Positions 47,930 through 57,187 of a stretch of DNA of 64,000 nucleotides are shown one piece after another. Source of the DNA: Ruegeria sp. AD91A (GTDB lineage Bacteria; Pseudomonadota; Alphaproteobacteria; Rhodobacterales; Rhodobacteraceae). Location: NCBI RefSeq assembly GCF_003443535.1, contig NZ_CP031946.1:3041001-3105000 (forward strand), given 5' to 3'. How positions within the stretch are numbered: position 1 is the first letter of the stretch; every line of letters begins with the position of its first letter. Made by a program: the position numbers and the translations under genes. A model generated the notes under the pieces. The model had not been told where the DNA came from and searched no databases. It saw only the letters and a list, made by a program, of their open reading frames with translations.

Positions 47930-48313
47930 GCTCAAATAAAGCTTAGCGCGCTGCCAGACATCCTGACATCAATGCCAAGGACCAGGCGCTGAGCGGGCAT
48001 GCCTTGTCCAGTCCAAATGTCTGGTTTGGTGTCCTCATTGCGGTCGTCGCCGAACGGAGGTTCGATTAGCAGATTAACGCACCATTTAATGATTGACCAC
48101 ATCACAACAACCACTAACGCCGCTGAACCGGATTTATTTGAAGCTATCTCTGGTTGAGTGGTCAGCTCATCAGCGGACCCAACGCACCTTCACTTAACTC
48201 GCCCGATAGAAGCCGTTGATCGTGTATGCAGAAAACGTCAGCAATGAGTCCAAAGTGTCAAATTTCGCATGGTAGCGCAATAAACGCCTGCGACAGCAAC
48301 TGACGTATACACT
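47930..48313. other. Intergenic region, no gene seen
   Basis: These 384 bp separate the convergently oriented LysR and LacI genes. A weak inverted repeat lies right after the LysR stop; nothing else is supported. Confidence 0.5.
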
Positions 48314-49324
48314 TTAGAGGTTAGGGGCTGCTCCTGATGTTCCTCGAATTGTCAGGGTCGCAGAATACTCGAAATGACAGACTGGCAGATCGGGTGTTCG
48401 CATCCGGTCCAGAAGGATCTCGGCCAACCGCTTGCCTAACTTCTTCGGGTCGATCGCCATGGTTGTTAGGCCGGGCGTCGAGACGGCCGCATCCTCGATG
48501 TCATCAAAACCCACCACCGAAAAATCATGCCCTGGTTTCCAACCGGACCGGATCAATCCGAAGCAGGCGCCAAGCGCCACAACGTCTCCGTTGCAAACAA
48601 TACCCGTCACCTCGGGGTGTTGGTGACGGAGTGCGGCAATAGCGTCAACGCCAGCACTCTTATTCTCATCGCATGGCCAGACAATTGGCTGCACGTCATC
48701 CATCTGCTTTAAAGCGCCAAGGTAACCGGCAATGCGTTCTTCACGCACGGACGATTGCTCGGTGCCGCCAAAATAGGCGATGTGCTTGTGCCCTAAATCA
48801 ATCAAGTGCTGCGTGGCTTGTGCGAGGGCTTCGGTATTAAGAATGCCGACATGGTCGAAAGACTGCGACACCTTTCGCATGAATGTCACAGCGGGAACAC
48901 CGTGAGCATTCAGAAGCTCCATAGATACTTCGCTTGTGTCTAGTGCCGGAACCCAGATCAAACCACGTCGGCCAAATCTGATGCAGGCTTCCAGAAGGCG
49001 GTCCTGACGTTGAAGATCGCCTTGCGCATCGAGGATCGACACCATGAACCCTTCGGTTTCGAGCAAGTCGACGGCGCCACTCACAACCTCTGCGTTAAAC
49101 GGGTTGGCCAATTTGTTAAGGATAAAACCGATTTCGCGATTGTCACCTGATCGCATTGTGGCCGCCGCTTGATTTGGGACGTAGCGCAGACGCTTGGCTG
49201 CGCTCAGGACTTTCTGACGTGTCTTCTCTGAAATTCGGCCGGTGTCACGCATAACCTGGCTGACGGTTGGAACCGACACGCCCGCTTCTTTGGCAACGCT
49301 GGATAAGGTGGGTTTTTTCGTCAT
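48314..49324 (-). CDS. LacI-family transcriptional regulator
   Basis: This 336-residue protein has the LacI helix-turn-helix and hinge (TLSSVAKEAGVSVPTVSQVM, LRYVPNQAA) and a periplasmic-binding-like effector domain. It is divergent from the ABC transporter operon and most likely represses it, released by the imported sugar or its breakdown product. The ATG at 49324 is at the normal N-terminus. Confidence 0.93.
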   Translation of the reverse strand: MTKKPTLSSVAKEAGVSVPTVSQVMRDTGRISEKTRQKVLSAAKRLRYVPNQAAATMRSGDNREIGFILNKLANPFNAEVVSGAVDLLETEGFMVSILDAQGDLQRQDRLLEACIRFGRRGLIWVPALDTSEVSMELLNAHGVPAVTFMRKVSQSFDHVGILNTEALAQATQHLIDLGHKHIAYFGGTEQSSVREERIAGYLGALKQMDDVQPIVWPCDENKSAGVDAIAALRHQHPEVTGIVCNGDVVALGACFGLIRSGWKPGHDFSVVGFDDIEDAAVSTPGLTTMAIDPKKLGKRLAEILLDRMRTPDLPVCHFEYSATLTIRGTSGAAPNL

Positions 49325-49415
49325 GGGTCACAGTTTAGATATAACGTTTGCCTAAAATCGCAAGTGGTTTTGCAAATGGCAAGCAAATTATAGCAAAAGC
49401 TTGGCGGCAACAGGC

Positions 49416-49445
49416 TTGACTCAAGATACAACGATATACCATATT
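49416..49445 (+). promoter_or_regulatory. Candidate promoter of the ABC sugar operon
   Basis: TTGACT (49416-49421) is followed after 18 bp by CATATT (49440-49445). It lies about 90 bp upstream of the binding-protein gene. The region between the LacI gene and this promoter has repeated GCAAA words, but no clear LacI operator could be fixed. Confidence 0.35.
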
Positions 49446-49535
49446 AACTGCATTCGCCCGCGGACTGACCCAAAGGTGTCGGCGAGGGAGAGAGGTTGTC
49501 GGGTTTCGGTCAGCCTCAGACATAGGGAGGAAATC

Positions 49536-50804
49536 ATGTCGATTCATCTGAAACTGTCGGTTGCCGTGTCCGGTGTTGCCATGCTTGCTGGCGCTGCTGC
49601 CGTGCAAGCTGAAACTCTGTTCTGGTCGACCCAGGCCCGGCCCGCCGAAGAAGCGCAGGCTATGCGAACCGAGGTTCTTGGTGGCTTCGAGGGCGGGGTT
49701 GACTACCAACCGAACGAAGATGGCCCCTGGCTGACTCGCTTGCAAGCCGAGCTGCAAGCCGACTCAGGCAGCATCGACTTGCTGGGCTCCTTGCATGGCA
49801 ACTTCTCGGCGATGAATCCTGATGACCTGATGGACCTTAGCGAACTTGGCGTCATGTCGGCGTCGGGCACTTTCAATGATCTCGCTAAGCTGGGTACTGA
49901 CAGCTTGCAATATATGCCGTGGATGCAAGCGAGTTACATCATGGCCGCAAACACGGAAGCACTGCAATACCTGCCTGAAGGTGCGGACATTGATGCACTG
50001 ACCTATGACCAGTTGATTGCGTGGGCGGCGAACGTTGAAGAAGCGACGGGTCAGAAGAAATTCGGATTTCCGGCAGGTCCCAAGGGTCTGAAACACCGCT
50101 TTTTCCAAGGTTATCTTTACCCGTCCTACACCAACGGTGTTGTGCGGACCTTTGCTTCGCCCGAGGCTGTGACGGCATGGGAAAAGTTCAAAGAGCTGTG
50201 GAGCCATACGAACCCTGCCTCGACCAACTTTTCATTCATGCAGGAACAGCTGTTGAACGGGGATGCCTGGATCGTCTTTGACCACACGTCGCGTTTGGCG
50301 CAGGCATTCAATGAACGCCCAGATGATTTCGTTGCCTTCCCAGCACCTGCAGGCCCAACTGGCCGTGGCTTCATGCCCGTTCTGGCAGGTGTTGCCATCC
50401 CACGCACCGCGCCGGATGCCGAAGGTGCCAAAGCTTTGGTGACTTATCTGATGCAGCCCGAGACACAGATCGCGACACTGAAGGCAACAAACTTCTTCCC
50501 CGTGGTTGATGTTGAGCTGCCCGCCGACCTACCGCCTTCGGTCAAAGCTGCCGGCGAAGCGGTTGCCAAGATGAGCAGCTCGGCAGACGCAAATCCCGGC
50601 CTGCTGCCTGCGGGTCTGGGTAGCATGGGCGGCGACTTCAACCGTGTATATGTGGATGCGTTCGAACGCATTGTTTTGGCTGGTCAACCCATTGAGCAGG
50701 TTCTGGAAGATCAAAAGAAACAGCTGGAAAAGATCATGAACGAAACTGGCGCGCCTTGCTGGGCACCAGATGCGCCTTCGGAAGGTGCCTGCCCCGTCGA
50801 ATAA
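49536..50804 (+). CDS. ABC transporter substrate-binding protein (family 1)
   Basis: This 422-residue exported protein has a signal peptide (to about residue 26, AAVQA) and the fold of family 1 sugar-binding proteins. It delivers an oligosaccharide or glycoside to the membrane permeases encoded next. A strong ribosome site (GGGAGGAAA) precedes the ATG at 49536. It is first in the uptake operon, and a hairpin after it probably reduces downstream expression relative to this gene. Confidence 0.92.
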   Translation: MSIHLKLSVAVSGVAMLAGAAAVQAETLFWSTQARPAEEAQAMRTEVLGGFEGGVDYQPNEDGPWLTRLQAELQADSGSIDLLGSLHGNFSAMNPDDLMDLSELGVMSASGTFNDLAKLGTDSLQYMPWMQASYIMAANTEALQYLPEGADIDALTYDQLIAWAANVEEATGQKKFGFPAGPKGLKHRFFQGYLYPSYTNGVVRTFASPEAVTAWEKFKELWSHTNPASTNFSFMQEQLLNGDAWIVFDHTSRLAQAFNERPDDFVAFPAPAGPTGRGFMPVLAGVAIPRTAPDAEGAKALVTYLMQPETQIATLKATNFFPVVDVELPADLPPSVKAAGEAVAKMSSSADANPGLLPAGLGSMGGDFNRVYVDAFERIVLAGQPIEQVLEDQKKQLEKIMNETGAPCWAPDAPSEGACPVE

Positions 50805-50819
50805 AACCTTCCATGACTG

Positions 50820-50844
50820 CCGGGCCGCAGAAGCTGTGGCCCGG
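50820..50844 (+). terminator. Intercistronic hairpin after the binding-protein gene
   Basis: CCGGGCC (50820-50826) and GGCCCGG (50838-50844), extendable by two inner pairs, form a stem between the binding-protein and permease genes, with no T-run. Such hairpins stabilise the upstream mRNA and lower permease expression. Confidence 0.6.
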
Positions 50845-50880
50845 TTCCCCAGCATAATCCCAACTTAAAGGAGCGGTCCG

Positions 50881-51726
50881 ATGGAAGCGCGGCTATTGCC
50901 TTACTTTCTGATCCTCCCGGTGACGCTGTTTCTCTGCCTGTTTTTCCTCTACCCGTTTGCGCTGGTGGCGCAGCAGGCTTTTGGAACAGGAGACGGCTTT
51001 TCACTGGATAACTTTCGCGAGGTTGTGAGCTACTGGAAGTTCCCGATCTCGATGAAAAACACATTTCTTCTGGCCGCGGCCGTGGTACCGATCCAGCTGG
51101 CGCTGTCACTTCTGATGGCCACGATGGTCACGAAGATGCAAAAGGGCCGCGATCTGGTTCTGTACATCTGGACCATTCCTTTGGGGATTTCTGACCTTGC
51201 AGCCGGTATCATCTGGCTGGCGATCTTCGAGCAGTCGGGTTTCCTGAACTCGATGATGGTCGGGCTTGGTGTCACTGACCAACCGGTAAGTTTGCTGAGT
51301 TATCAAACGCCGTGGGTAGTGTTCCTGGCGATTATGCTTGCCGAGATTTGGCGTGCGACCGCGATTATGCTTGTGATCCTTGTGGCGGGAATTGGTCTGA
51401 TCCCCAAGGAATACTACGAGGCTGCGGATGTGTTTGGCGCCTCGCGCTGGAAACAGTTCACCCGGATCACTTTGCCGCTTCTGCGCCCATCGCTGCAAAC
51501 TGCCCTGGTCCTGCGTGTCATTCTGGCCTTTGAAGTCTTTGCTGTGGTCGCAGCCCTTGGGGGCACGATCTTCCCGGTGCTTATGGGCGAGATCTACGCC
51601 TATCAGTTTGACCTGCAAAATGGTGGGGCAGCAGCAGCGCTGGCGATCATCGTTCTGATTATCTCAATCGTGTTTACGCTGATCATCATGCGCGCTCTGC
51701 GCGTCCCGAAAGGAGCCACGATATGA
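50881..51726 (+). CDS. ABC sugar permease (MalF type)
   Basis: This 281-residue inner-membrane protein has about six helices and the EAA loop (YEAADVFGASRWKQFTRITL) that contacts the ATPase. It has the normal length for the short MalF/UgpA type. It overlaps the next permease gene by 4 bp. Confidence 0.93.
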   Translation: MEARLLPYFLILPVTLFLCLFFLYPFALVAQQAFGTGDGFSLDNFREVVSYWKFPISMKNTFLLAAAVVPIQLALSLLMATMVTKMQKGRDLVLYIWTIPLGISDLAAGIIWLAIFEQSGFLNSMMVGLGVTDQPVSLLSYQTPWVVFLAIMLAEIWRATAIMLVILVAGIGLIPKEYYEAADVFGASRWKQFTRITLPLLRPSLQTALVLRVILAFEVFAVVAALGGTIFPVLMGEIYAYQFDLQNGGAAAALAIIVLIISIVFTLIIMRALRVPKGATI

Positions 51727-52559
51727 CGGCTGTAGCAGACGTTGTGGCCCCTGACGCCCGCAAGGCGGGAAGGGGGCTCTACCGAGCAGGCGTGATCTTG
51801 CTGTGTGCCTGGGTGATCATACCGCTCTACCTGCTGTTCGTGAACACAATGTCCTCACCGGATACAGTGAACAGTTTCCCCAAGAGCTTCATCCCGGAGT
51901 TCAATATGGGATCCCTGGAATTCTTTATGGGGTTCCAGGGGATGCTGAGGGCGCTGTGGAACTCAGTTGTGGTGGCTTTGATGACGATGGTGATGTCCAT
52001 CGCCATCGGAGCCCCCGCGGGCTATGCCCTATCGCGGTTTGACTTCCGTGGGAAAGAGCTGTTCCGGCTGCTGATCCTGCTGACACGGGCCTTCCCGCTG
52101 CCGCTTCTGGCGCTGCCCTTGGCAGTTCTTTTCATCCGCACAGGTCTGGATGACACGGCCTTTGGTCTGGCGCTTGTCCATACGACACTGGCGATCCCAT
52201 TCGCGGTTCTCATCACCTTTTCGCTTTTCTCTGGTATCCCGCTGGAGCTCGAGGAGGCAGCCTGGACGCTGGGCTGCACACGGCTGACCGCCTTCACCAA
52301 GGTGATCCTGCCTTTGGTTCTGCCAGGGATTACAGCCTCGGCGATTTTCGCCTTTGTGATCTCGTGGAACGAAGTATTCGCGGCTGCCGTGCTGACTATC
52401 GAGAACCGGACGCTTCCCGCGTTCCTATTGCAGACATTGGGCGAAGCTCCGTTGCACCTGAAATTCGCAGGCGGCTTCATTCTCGTGGTGCCTGCGCTGA
52501 TCTTCATCTTTGCTGTGCGCAAATATCTCTTTGCCATGTGGGGCATCGCCAACCGCTGA
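51723..52559 (+). CDS. ABC sugar permease (MalG type)
   Basis: This 278-residue inner-membrane protein has about six helices and an EAA loop (LEEAAWTLGCTRLTAFTKVI). It forms the translocation pore with the MalF-type subunit. The start overlaps the upstream stop (ATGA). Confidence 0.93.
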   Translation: MTAVADVVAPDARKAGRGLYRAGVILLCAWVIIPLYLLFVNTMSSPDTVNSFPKSFIPEFNMGSLEFFMGFQGMLRALWNSVVVALMTMVMSIAIGAPAGYALSRFDFRGKELFRLLILLTRAFPLPLLALPLAVLFIRTGLDDTAFGLALVHTTLAIPFAVLITFSLFSGIPLELEEAAWTLGCTRLTAFTKVILPLVLPGITASAIFAFVISWNEVFAAAVLTIENRTLPAFLLQTLGEAPLHLKFAGGFILVVPALIFIFAVRKYLFAMWGIANR

Positions 52560-52582
52560 GCGGTGACTGAAAGGAAACTGTT

Positions 52583-53623
52583 ATGGCTGAAATACAGATC
52601 AAAAACGTTGCCAAGAATTTTGGATCCTACCAGGCTCTGCACGATATCAACCTGACCATCGCAGACCAGGAATTCATGGTCCTTTTGGGCGCCTCGGGCT
52701 GCGGTAAATCCACGCTTCTGCGCATCATTGCAGGGCTTGAGACAGCGACGACCGGTGAGGTCTGGATCGGTGGGCGTCGCGTAGATCACCTTTCTCCCAA
52801 AGATCGCGGCATCTCGATGGTGTTCCAGAACTATGCGGTGTTTCCGCACCTGACCGTGTTCGAGAACATTGGCTTTGGTCTTCGGATGCAAAAACTGCCC
52901 GATGATGAGGTCAAACGTCGGGTCGAACGAACCGCTGGGCTGATGCATATCGAACAGCTTCTAAAGCGCTATTCGGGTGAGTTGTCAGGCGGTCAACGCC
53001 AACGGGTCGCTGTCGCCCGCGCGTTGGCAATGGAGCCGGACGTGATCCTGATGGATGAGCCGCTGTCGAACCTAGACGCGCTGTTGCGGATGGAAATGCG
53101 CGCCGAGCTGAAGGGTGTTCTGGCCGAAAGCAAGACCACTGCCATCTATGTGACACACGATCAGGTCGAAGCCATGTCCATGGCCGACCGGATCAGCGTC
53201 ATGCATCAGGGCAAAATTGTTCAGGCAGCCTCACCCATCGAAGTGTATAGGGATCCAGCGGCCGAGTTCGTGGCCAGTTTCATCGGTAATCCGCCAATGA
53301 ATTTCCTCCCCGCTGAAGCTGCGGGCTCTGGTCGTTGGACTGTTGCCGGGCAGAACTTCGATGGGCCGGCAAATGGCAAGGACCTGAAATGGGCCATTCG
53401 CCCGGAAGATTTGCGTGTTGCTGATCAGGGTTTTGGAGCGCGAGCCAAGGTTGTGGAACCTCTTGGCGCGCATTTGTTGGTGACTTGTGATGTCGAAGGT
53501 CACCAGTTCCGCGCTGTGCTGGATAGTGAACTCCACGTGAAACCCGGTGACGTACTTACGTTAGCGCCGCAAGAAGGCCGGGGACGCTGGTTCGACCCCG
53601 AAACCACCTTGGCTGTCGCGTAA
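52583..53623 (+). CDS. ABC transporter ATP-binding protein (MalK/UgpC type)
   Basis: This 346-residue ATPase has Walker A (GASGCGKST, about 37-45), the LSGGQRQRVAVARAL signature, Walker B (VILMDEPLSNLDA) and a C-terminal TOBE-like regulatory domain. It powers sugar import with the two permeases just upstream. It lies 23 bp after the MalG gene. Confidence 0.95.
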   Translation: MAEIQIKNVAKNFGSYQALHDINLTIADQEFMVLLGASGCGKSTLLRIIAGLETATTGEVWIGGRRVDHLSPKDRGISMVFQNYAVFPHLTVFENIGFGLRMQKLPDDEVKRRVERTAGLMHIEQLLKRYSGELSGGQRQRVAVARALAMEPDVILMDEPLSNLDALLRMEMRAELKGVLAESKTTAIYVTHDQVEAMSMADRISVMHQGKIVQAASPIEVYRDPAAEFVASFIGNPPMNFLPAEAAGSGRWTVAGQNFDGPANGKDLKWAIRPEDLRVADQGFGARAKVVEPLGAHLLVTCDVEGHQFRAVLDSELHVKPGDVLTLAPQEGRGRWFDPETTLAVA

Positions 53624-53635
53624 AGGAGAAACAAG

Positions 53636-54913
53636 ATGAGCCAAGCGTTGATCGATCAGGCACGCAAGGTCATGGAGAACAATGACCGGGGCACTTACAC
53701 AGTGCCCACCCATGGCCTCTATCCCTTCCAGTGGAACTGGGACAGCGCCTTGTCCGCACTTGGCTTTTCGCATTTCAACATGGAGCGGGCCTGGGTCGAG
53801 GTCGAGACTCTTATGGCCCATCAGTGGGTCGACGGTATGGTGCCGCATATCATTTTTCACGAACCTGATGATGGGTATTTTCCTGGTCCTGACGTTTGGC
53901 AAACTGGACGCGTGGTGCCGACGACTGGTATCACCCAGCCAGCGGTTGTGGGCTTTGCTTTACGCAAGCTTTACGATCGGGCGGAAGACAAGGCCGCAGC
54001 CCGCGTGCGGCTGGCCAAGCTCCTGCCCAAAGTCCATGCGTGGCATCAGTGGTTCTATCGCAACCGCGATCCGAACGGCACGGGGCTGGTTGCGATCATC
54101 CACCCTTGGGAATCTGGTCGAGACAACTCGGTGGATTGGGATGAAGGGCTGGACGCGGTGCCGATCGAGGGGGTCGCGCCATTTACGCGGCGCGATACGA
54201 CACACGCCAACCCAGATCACCGCCCGTCGGACGAGCAATACAAGTGTTATATCTGGTTGGTCGAGTACTTCCGAGGACTTGGATGGGATAATGCGAAGCT
54301 CCACGATGCCTCGCCCTTTTGCCTCGTTGACCCAGGATTTAACGGCATCCTGATACGGTCCTGTGACCAAGTTGCGGATTTGGCGGAAATCTTGTGCGAT
54401 ACGTCAATCGCTTCTGAAGCGCGTGAGATGGCCGCAAATGGCCGCGCGGCTCTGGAAAGCCTCTGGAACCCGGCGCTTGGGCAATACACGTGTTACAACC
54501 GTGCCGCTGGTCGCCTGCAAGACACACCAACGATTGGTGGGTTGCTCGCGGCAATTGCTGATGTACCTCATGGCCGTGCTGATGCGCTCGCACGAAGGAT
54601 CGCTTTATTGGGCGAGCGTTGCGGCTATCTGGTGCCCAGTCACGACCCGGCAGATGGCGCTTTTGATAGCCTGCGCTACTGGCGCGGGCCCACATGGTTA
54701 ATCGTAAATTATTTGATTGCCGAAGGTCTAAGTCGGTCTGGGCAGAGGGAAATGGCGCAACGGATCCTCGCCGACAGCCTAAAGCTTATTCAGAAAAGCG
54801 GCTTTGCGGAGTATTATGACCCGATGAGCGGCGAGCCTTGTGGCGGCAGTAGCTTTACGTGGACCGCAGCCATGGTAATCGAAATCCTCAAAACCAAAAG
54901 AGTGCCGGCATGA
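53636..54913 (+). CDS. GH63-type glycosidase, candidate mannosylglycerate/glucosylglycerate hydrolase
   Basis: This 425-residue cytosolic protein has the (alpha/alpha)6-barrel pattern of GH63/MGH-type hydrolases: YPFQWNWDSAL, HPWESGRDNS with the probable acid Asp163, and FAEYYDP near the C-terminus with the probable base Glu392. No signal peptide is present, so it acts after import. In characterised relatives the substrate is mannosylglycerate or glucosylglycerate. The next gene encodes a lyxose/mannose isomerase, which favours mannose release. The exact substrate is inferred. Confidence 0.82.
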   Translation: MSQALIDQARKVMENNDRGTYTVPTHGLYPFQWNWDSALSALGFSHFNMERAWVEVETLMAHQWVDGMVPHIIFHEPDDGYFPGPDVWQTGRVVPTTGITQPAVVGFALRKLYDRAEDKAAARVRLAKLLPKVHAWHQWFYRNRDPNGTGLVAIIHPWESGRDNSVDWDEGLDAVPIEGVAPFTRRDTTHANPDHRPSDEQYKCYIWLVEYFRGLGWDNAKLHDASPFCLVDPGFNGILIRSCDQVADLAEILCDTSIASEAREMAANGRAALESLWNPALGQYTCYNRAAGRLQDTPTIGGLLAAIADVPHGRADALARRIALLGERCGYLVPSHDPADGAFDSLRYWRGPTWLIVNYLIAEGLSRSGQREMAQRILADSLKLIQKSGFAEYYDPMSGEPCGGSSFTWTAAMVIEILKTKRVPA

Positions 54914-55596
54914 AGCGCTCGCGCATCAATGAAATCATGGCCCAAGCAGATGAGATGATCCGCTCTCACGGGTTCACGTTGCCGCCCTTTGCCTATTGGA
55001 CACCCGAGGAGTTTAAAGCCCGTAAAAGTGATGCCTGTCACATCATTGACGCAAGATGCGGATGGGACATCACCGATTACGGTGACGGTGATTTTGACAA
55101 GATGGGCCTGTTCCTCTTTACCCTGCGCAACGGGTTGCAGAGTGATTTGGCCAAGGGCGGCGGCATGTGCTACGCCGAGAAGCTATTGATTTCGAGGCGG
55201 GACCAGCTATCGCCAATGCACACGCATGTTCTGAAAGCTGAGGATATCATCAACCGCGGTGGCGCAACTCTGGTGGTCGAGCTTTTCGGCTCAGACGACG
55301 CGGGTGGATTCGCAGAGGATCGCGGCGGTGTGGTCTGGCTGGACGGCATCCGACATCATTGCCAACCGGGCGAGAAGTTGCGCCTGGCACCGGGTGAAAG
55401 CGTTACCCTGCGTCCTGGTGATTGGCACGCGTTCTGGGGCGAAGGAGGGGATGTGTTGATCGGTGAGGTCTCAACGGTCAACGATGACGAGACCGACAAT
55501 ATCTTTCGTGAACCCATCGGCCGCTTTGCCGAGGTTGAGGAGGATCTTGCTCCGACACATCTGTTGGTCAGCGACTATTCCAAATGGCTGGGTTGA
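54910..55596 (+). CDS. D-lyxose/D-mannose ketol-isomerase-like cupin
   Basis: This 228-residue protein is of the D-lyxose isomerase family, cupin fold, with metal-ligand histidines in SPMHTHVLKAEDI and the later HAFWGEG region. Family members convert D-lyxose to D-xylulose and D-mannose to D-fructose. The ATG at 54910 overlaps the glycosidase stop (ATGA), so both are made together. Mannose to fructose is the likely use here. Confidence 0.85.
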   Translation: MKRSRINEIMAQADEMIRSHGFTLPPFAYWTPEEFKARKSDACHIIDARCGWDITDYGDGDFDKMGLFLFTLRNGLQSDLAKGGGMCYAEKLLISRRDQLSPMHTHVLKAEDIINRGGATLVVELFGSDDAGGFAEDRGGVVWLDGIRHHCQPGEKLRLAPGESVTLRPGDWHAFWGEGGDVLIGEVSTVNDDETDNIFREPIGRFAEVEEDLAPTHLLVSDYSKWLG

Positions 55597-55958
55597 TCGA
55601 AGAAACCAGTGGCGGATTCTTGGCAGACCTGTCGCAAACTTTGATCCCCATAGCCGCGTTCAGGCAGTCATCCTTCATTGAATAATATGGCAATGTTGTA
55701 TGGACCTCATCTGGTCGTTCTCTACATTGTGCCTCAACTCGCAGAGTATAACCCAAGCGGACCTTCACCCAACATCTCGCAGCGGCGGCTTGGCGCTGAC
55801 GTTAGACAATTCATGCCACTGCGTGGGTTCACGCCTTTGGTTATGACCTTTCCCTGCTTCAAGAGTGGATATTGCCGTAACTGCTAGGTGAGCGCGTCCA
55901 ATCCGGCGCGCTCACTTTGCTTGGTATTGCCTATCACCATGGAGTTAACAGCGATGTA
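55597..55958. other. Intergenic region between the sugar operon and Old Yellow Enzyme
   Basis: These 362 bp contain two short overlapping open frames on opposite strands, neither convincing, and the bidirectional hairpin at 55888-55915. No gene is supported. Confidence 0.45.
55888..55915. terminator. Bidirectional hairpin between convergent units
   Basis: GTGAGCGCG (55888-55896) and CGCGCTCAC (55907-55915) form a perfect 9-bp stem, followed on the plus strand by TTTGCTT. It lies between the convergent sugar operon and the Old Yellow Enzyme gene. Confidence 0.6.
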
Positions 55959-57065
55959 CTACTCCGCGGCGATCGCTTCCTCTTCCAGCGACGGGTAATC
56001 GGTGTACCCTTTTTCGTTGCCGCCGTAGAGAGTACTTGGATCGAGCTCATTCAGCGCGACGTCTTTCTCCAGCCGGTTGACAAGATCCGGGTTGGAAATG
56101 AACGGCCGGCCAAAGGCCACCAGATCGACGGCGCCGGTATCAACCGCTTCAATCGCCATGTCTCGGTCGTAAGCGTTGTTGCCCATTTTCGCACCGTCAA
56201 ACAATTCATAGAGCGCCTTCAGATCGCCACCTTCCGGAATATCGCGCGGGCCGCCGGTCTGTCCCTCCACAAGATGAAGATAGGCCAGCCCATAGCCATT
56301 CAGCAATTTGACCGCATGGGTGAATGTCGCCTGCGGGTCGCTGTCGGAGATGTTGTTGGCGTACGAGAATGGGCTGAGGCGGACGCCGACGCGGTCGGCG
56401 CCCCAGACATCGACAACCACGTCCATGACCTCTTTCAGGAACCGTGCTCTATTCTCGACTGGACCGCCATATTCGTCTTCACGCTTGTTGGATTCGTCCC
56501 GCAGGAATTGATCGATAAGGTATCCGTTGGCTGCGTGGACCTCGACACCGTCGAAACCGGCCTCTTTGGCGTTTTCTGCGGCCCTCCGGTAGTCGGCAAC
56601 GATGCCAGATATTTCATCGATGGTCAGAGCCCGCGGTTCAGATGTTTCAACAAACTGCTCACCATCAAACGTCTTGGCCTTAGCGCCAATTGCGGATGGT
56701 GCAACAGGGGCGCCACCATCGTGCTGTAAACTGGTATGCGAAATCCGGCCCACATGCCAAAGCTGGATTACGATCTTCCCGTCCTTGGCATGGACGGCCT
56801 CAGTCACTTTTTTCCAGCCGTCGATCTGTGCTTCGGAATAAATGCCGGGCGTCCAGGCATAGCCTTTTCCTTGGGGCGAGATTTGCGATGCTTCCGTGAT
56901 GATCAGACCAGCACCTGCCCGCTGCGCGTAGTACTTGGCCTGCAAGTCATGGACGCTGTCATCCTCGGCTCTTGCCCGGTTGCGGGTCAGTGGCGCCATG
57001 ACAATGCGGTTTTTCAGTTCGATTGCACCAGCTTTGATGCCGGAGAACAGTTTTTCATCAGCCAT
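55959..57065 (-). CDS. Alkene reductase, Old Yellow Enzyme family (NemA-like)
   Basis: This 368-residue FMN-dependent enzyme reduces activated alkenes (enals, enones) or nitro compounds with NAD(P)H. Visible markers are NRIVMAPLTRNRA, QLWHVGRISH, the HAANGYLIDQFL segment and FGRPFISNPDL. The ATG at 57065 has GGAAG upstream and a normal start (MADEKLF). A TetR-type operator lies in front of it, and the TetR gene is just upstream on the same strand. Confidence 0.93.
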   Translation of the reverse strand: MADEKLFSGIKAGAIELKNRIVMAPLTRNRARAEDDSVHDLQAKYYAQRAGAGLIITEASQISPQGKGYAWTPGIYSEAQIDGWKKVTEAVHAKDGKIVIQLWHVGRISHTSLQHDGGAPVAPSAIGAKAKTFDGEQFVETSEPRALTIDEISGIVADYRRAAENAKEAGFDGVEVHAANGYLIDQFLRDESNKREDEYGGPVENRARFLKEVMDVVVDVWGADRVGVRLSPFSYANNISDSDPQATFTHAVKLLNGYGLAYLHLVEGQTGGPRDIPEGGDLKALYELFDGAKMGNNAYDRDMAIEAVDTGAVDLVAFGRPFISNPDLVNRLEKDVALNELDPSTLYGGNEKGYTDYPSLEEEAIAAE

Positions 57066-57102
57066 TGCTGCTTCCTTCTTTGGCAAACTTCGTTCAGATA
57101 TT

Positions 57103-57122
57103 ATTGGACTAATTGGTCCAAT
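57103..57122. promoter_or_regulatory. TetR-type operator in front of the Old Yellow Enzyme gene
   Basis: ATTGGAC-N6-GTCCAAT is a perfect inverted repeat (core TTGGA-N8-TCCAA at 57104-57121). The same core occurs at 57794-57811 upstream of the TetR gene. It is probably the binding site of that regulator. Confidence 0.65.
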
Positions 57123-57187
57123 ATTGGGGTCACTGTCTCTTGTTTGAGTTTGTGTTAGGTTTAATTTCCTTATGGTGGCGGGGGGCC

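Noticed and set aside
49325..49415. Repeated GCAAA words considered as a LacI operator
   Set aside because: No symmetric site with a central CG could be fixed, so it was not annotated.
55568..55887. Two short overlapping open frames on opposite strands after the isomerase gene
   Set aside because: No start signals, no family, and they overlap each other; the hairpin after one is better explained as a terminator between convergent units.
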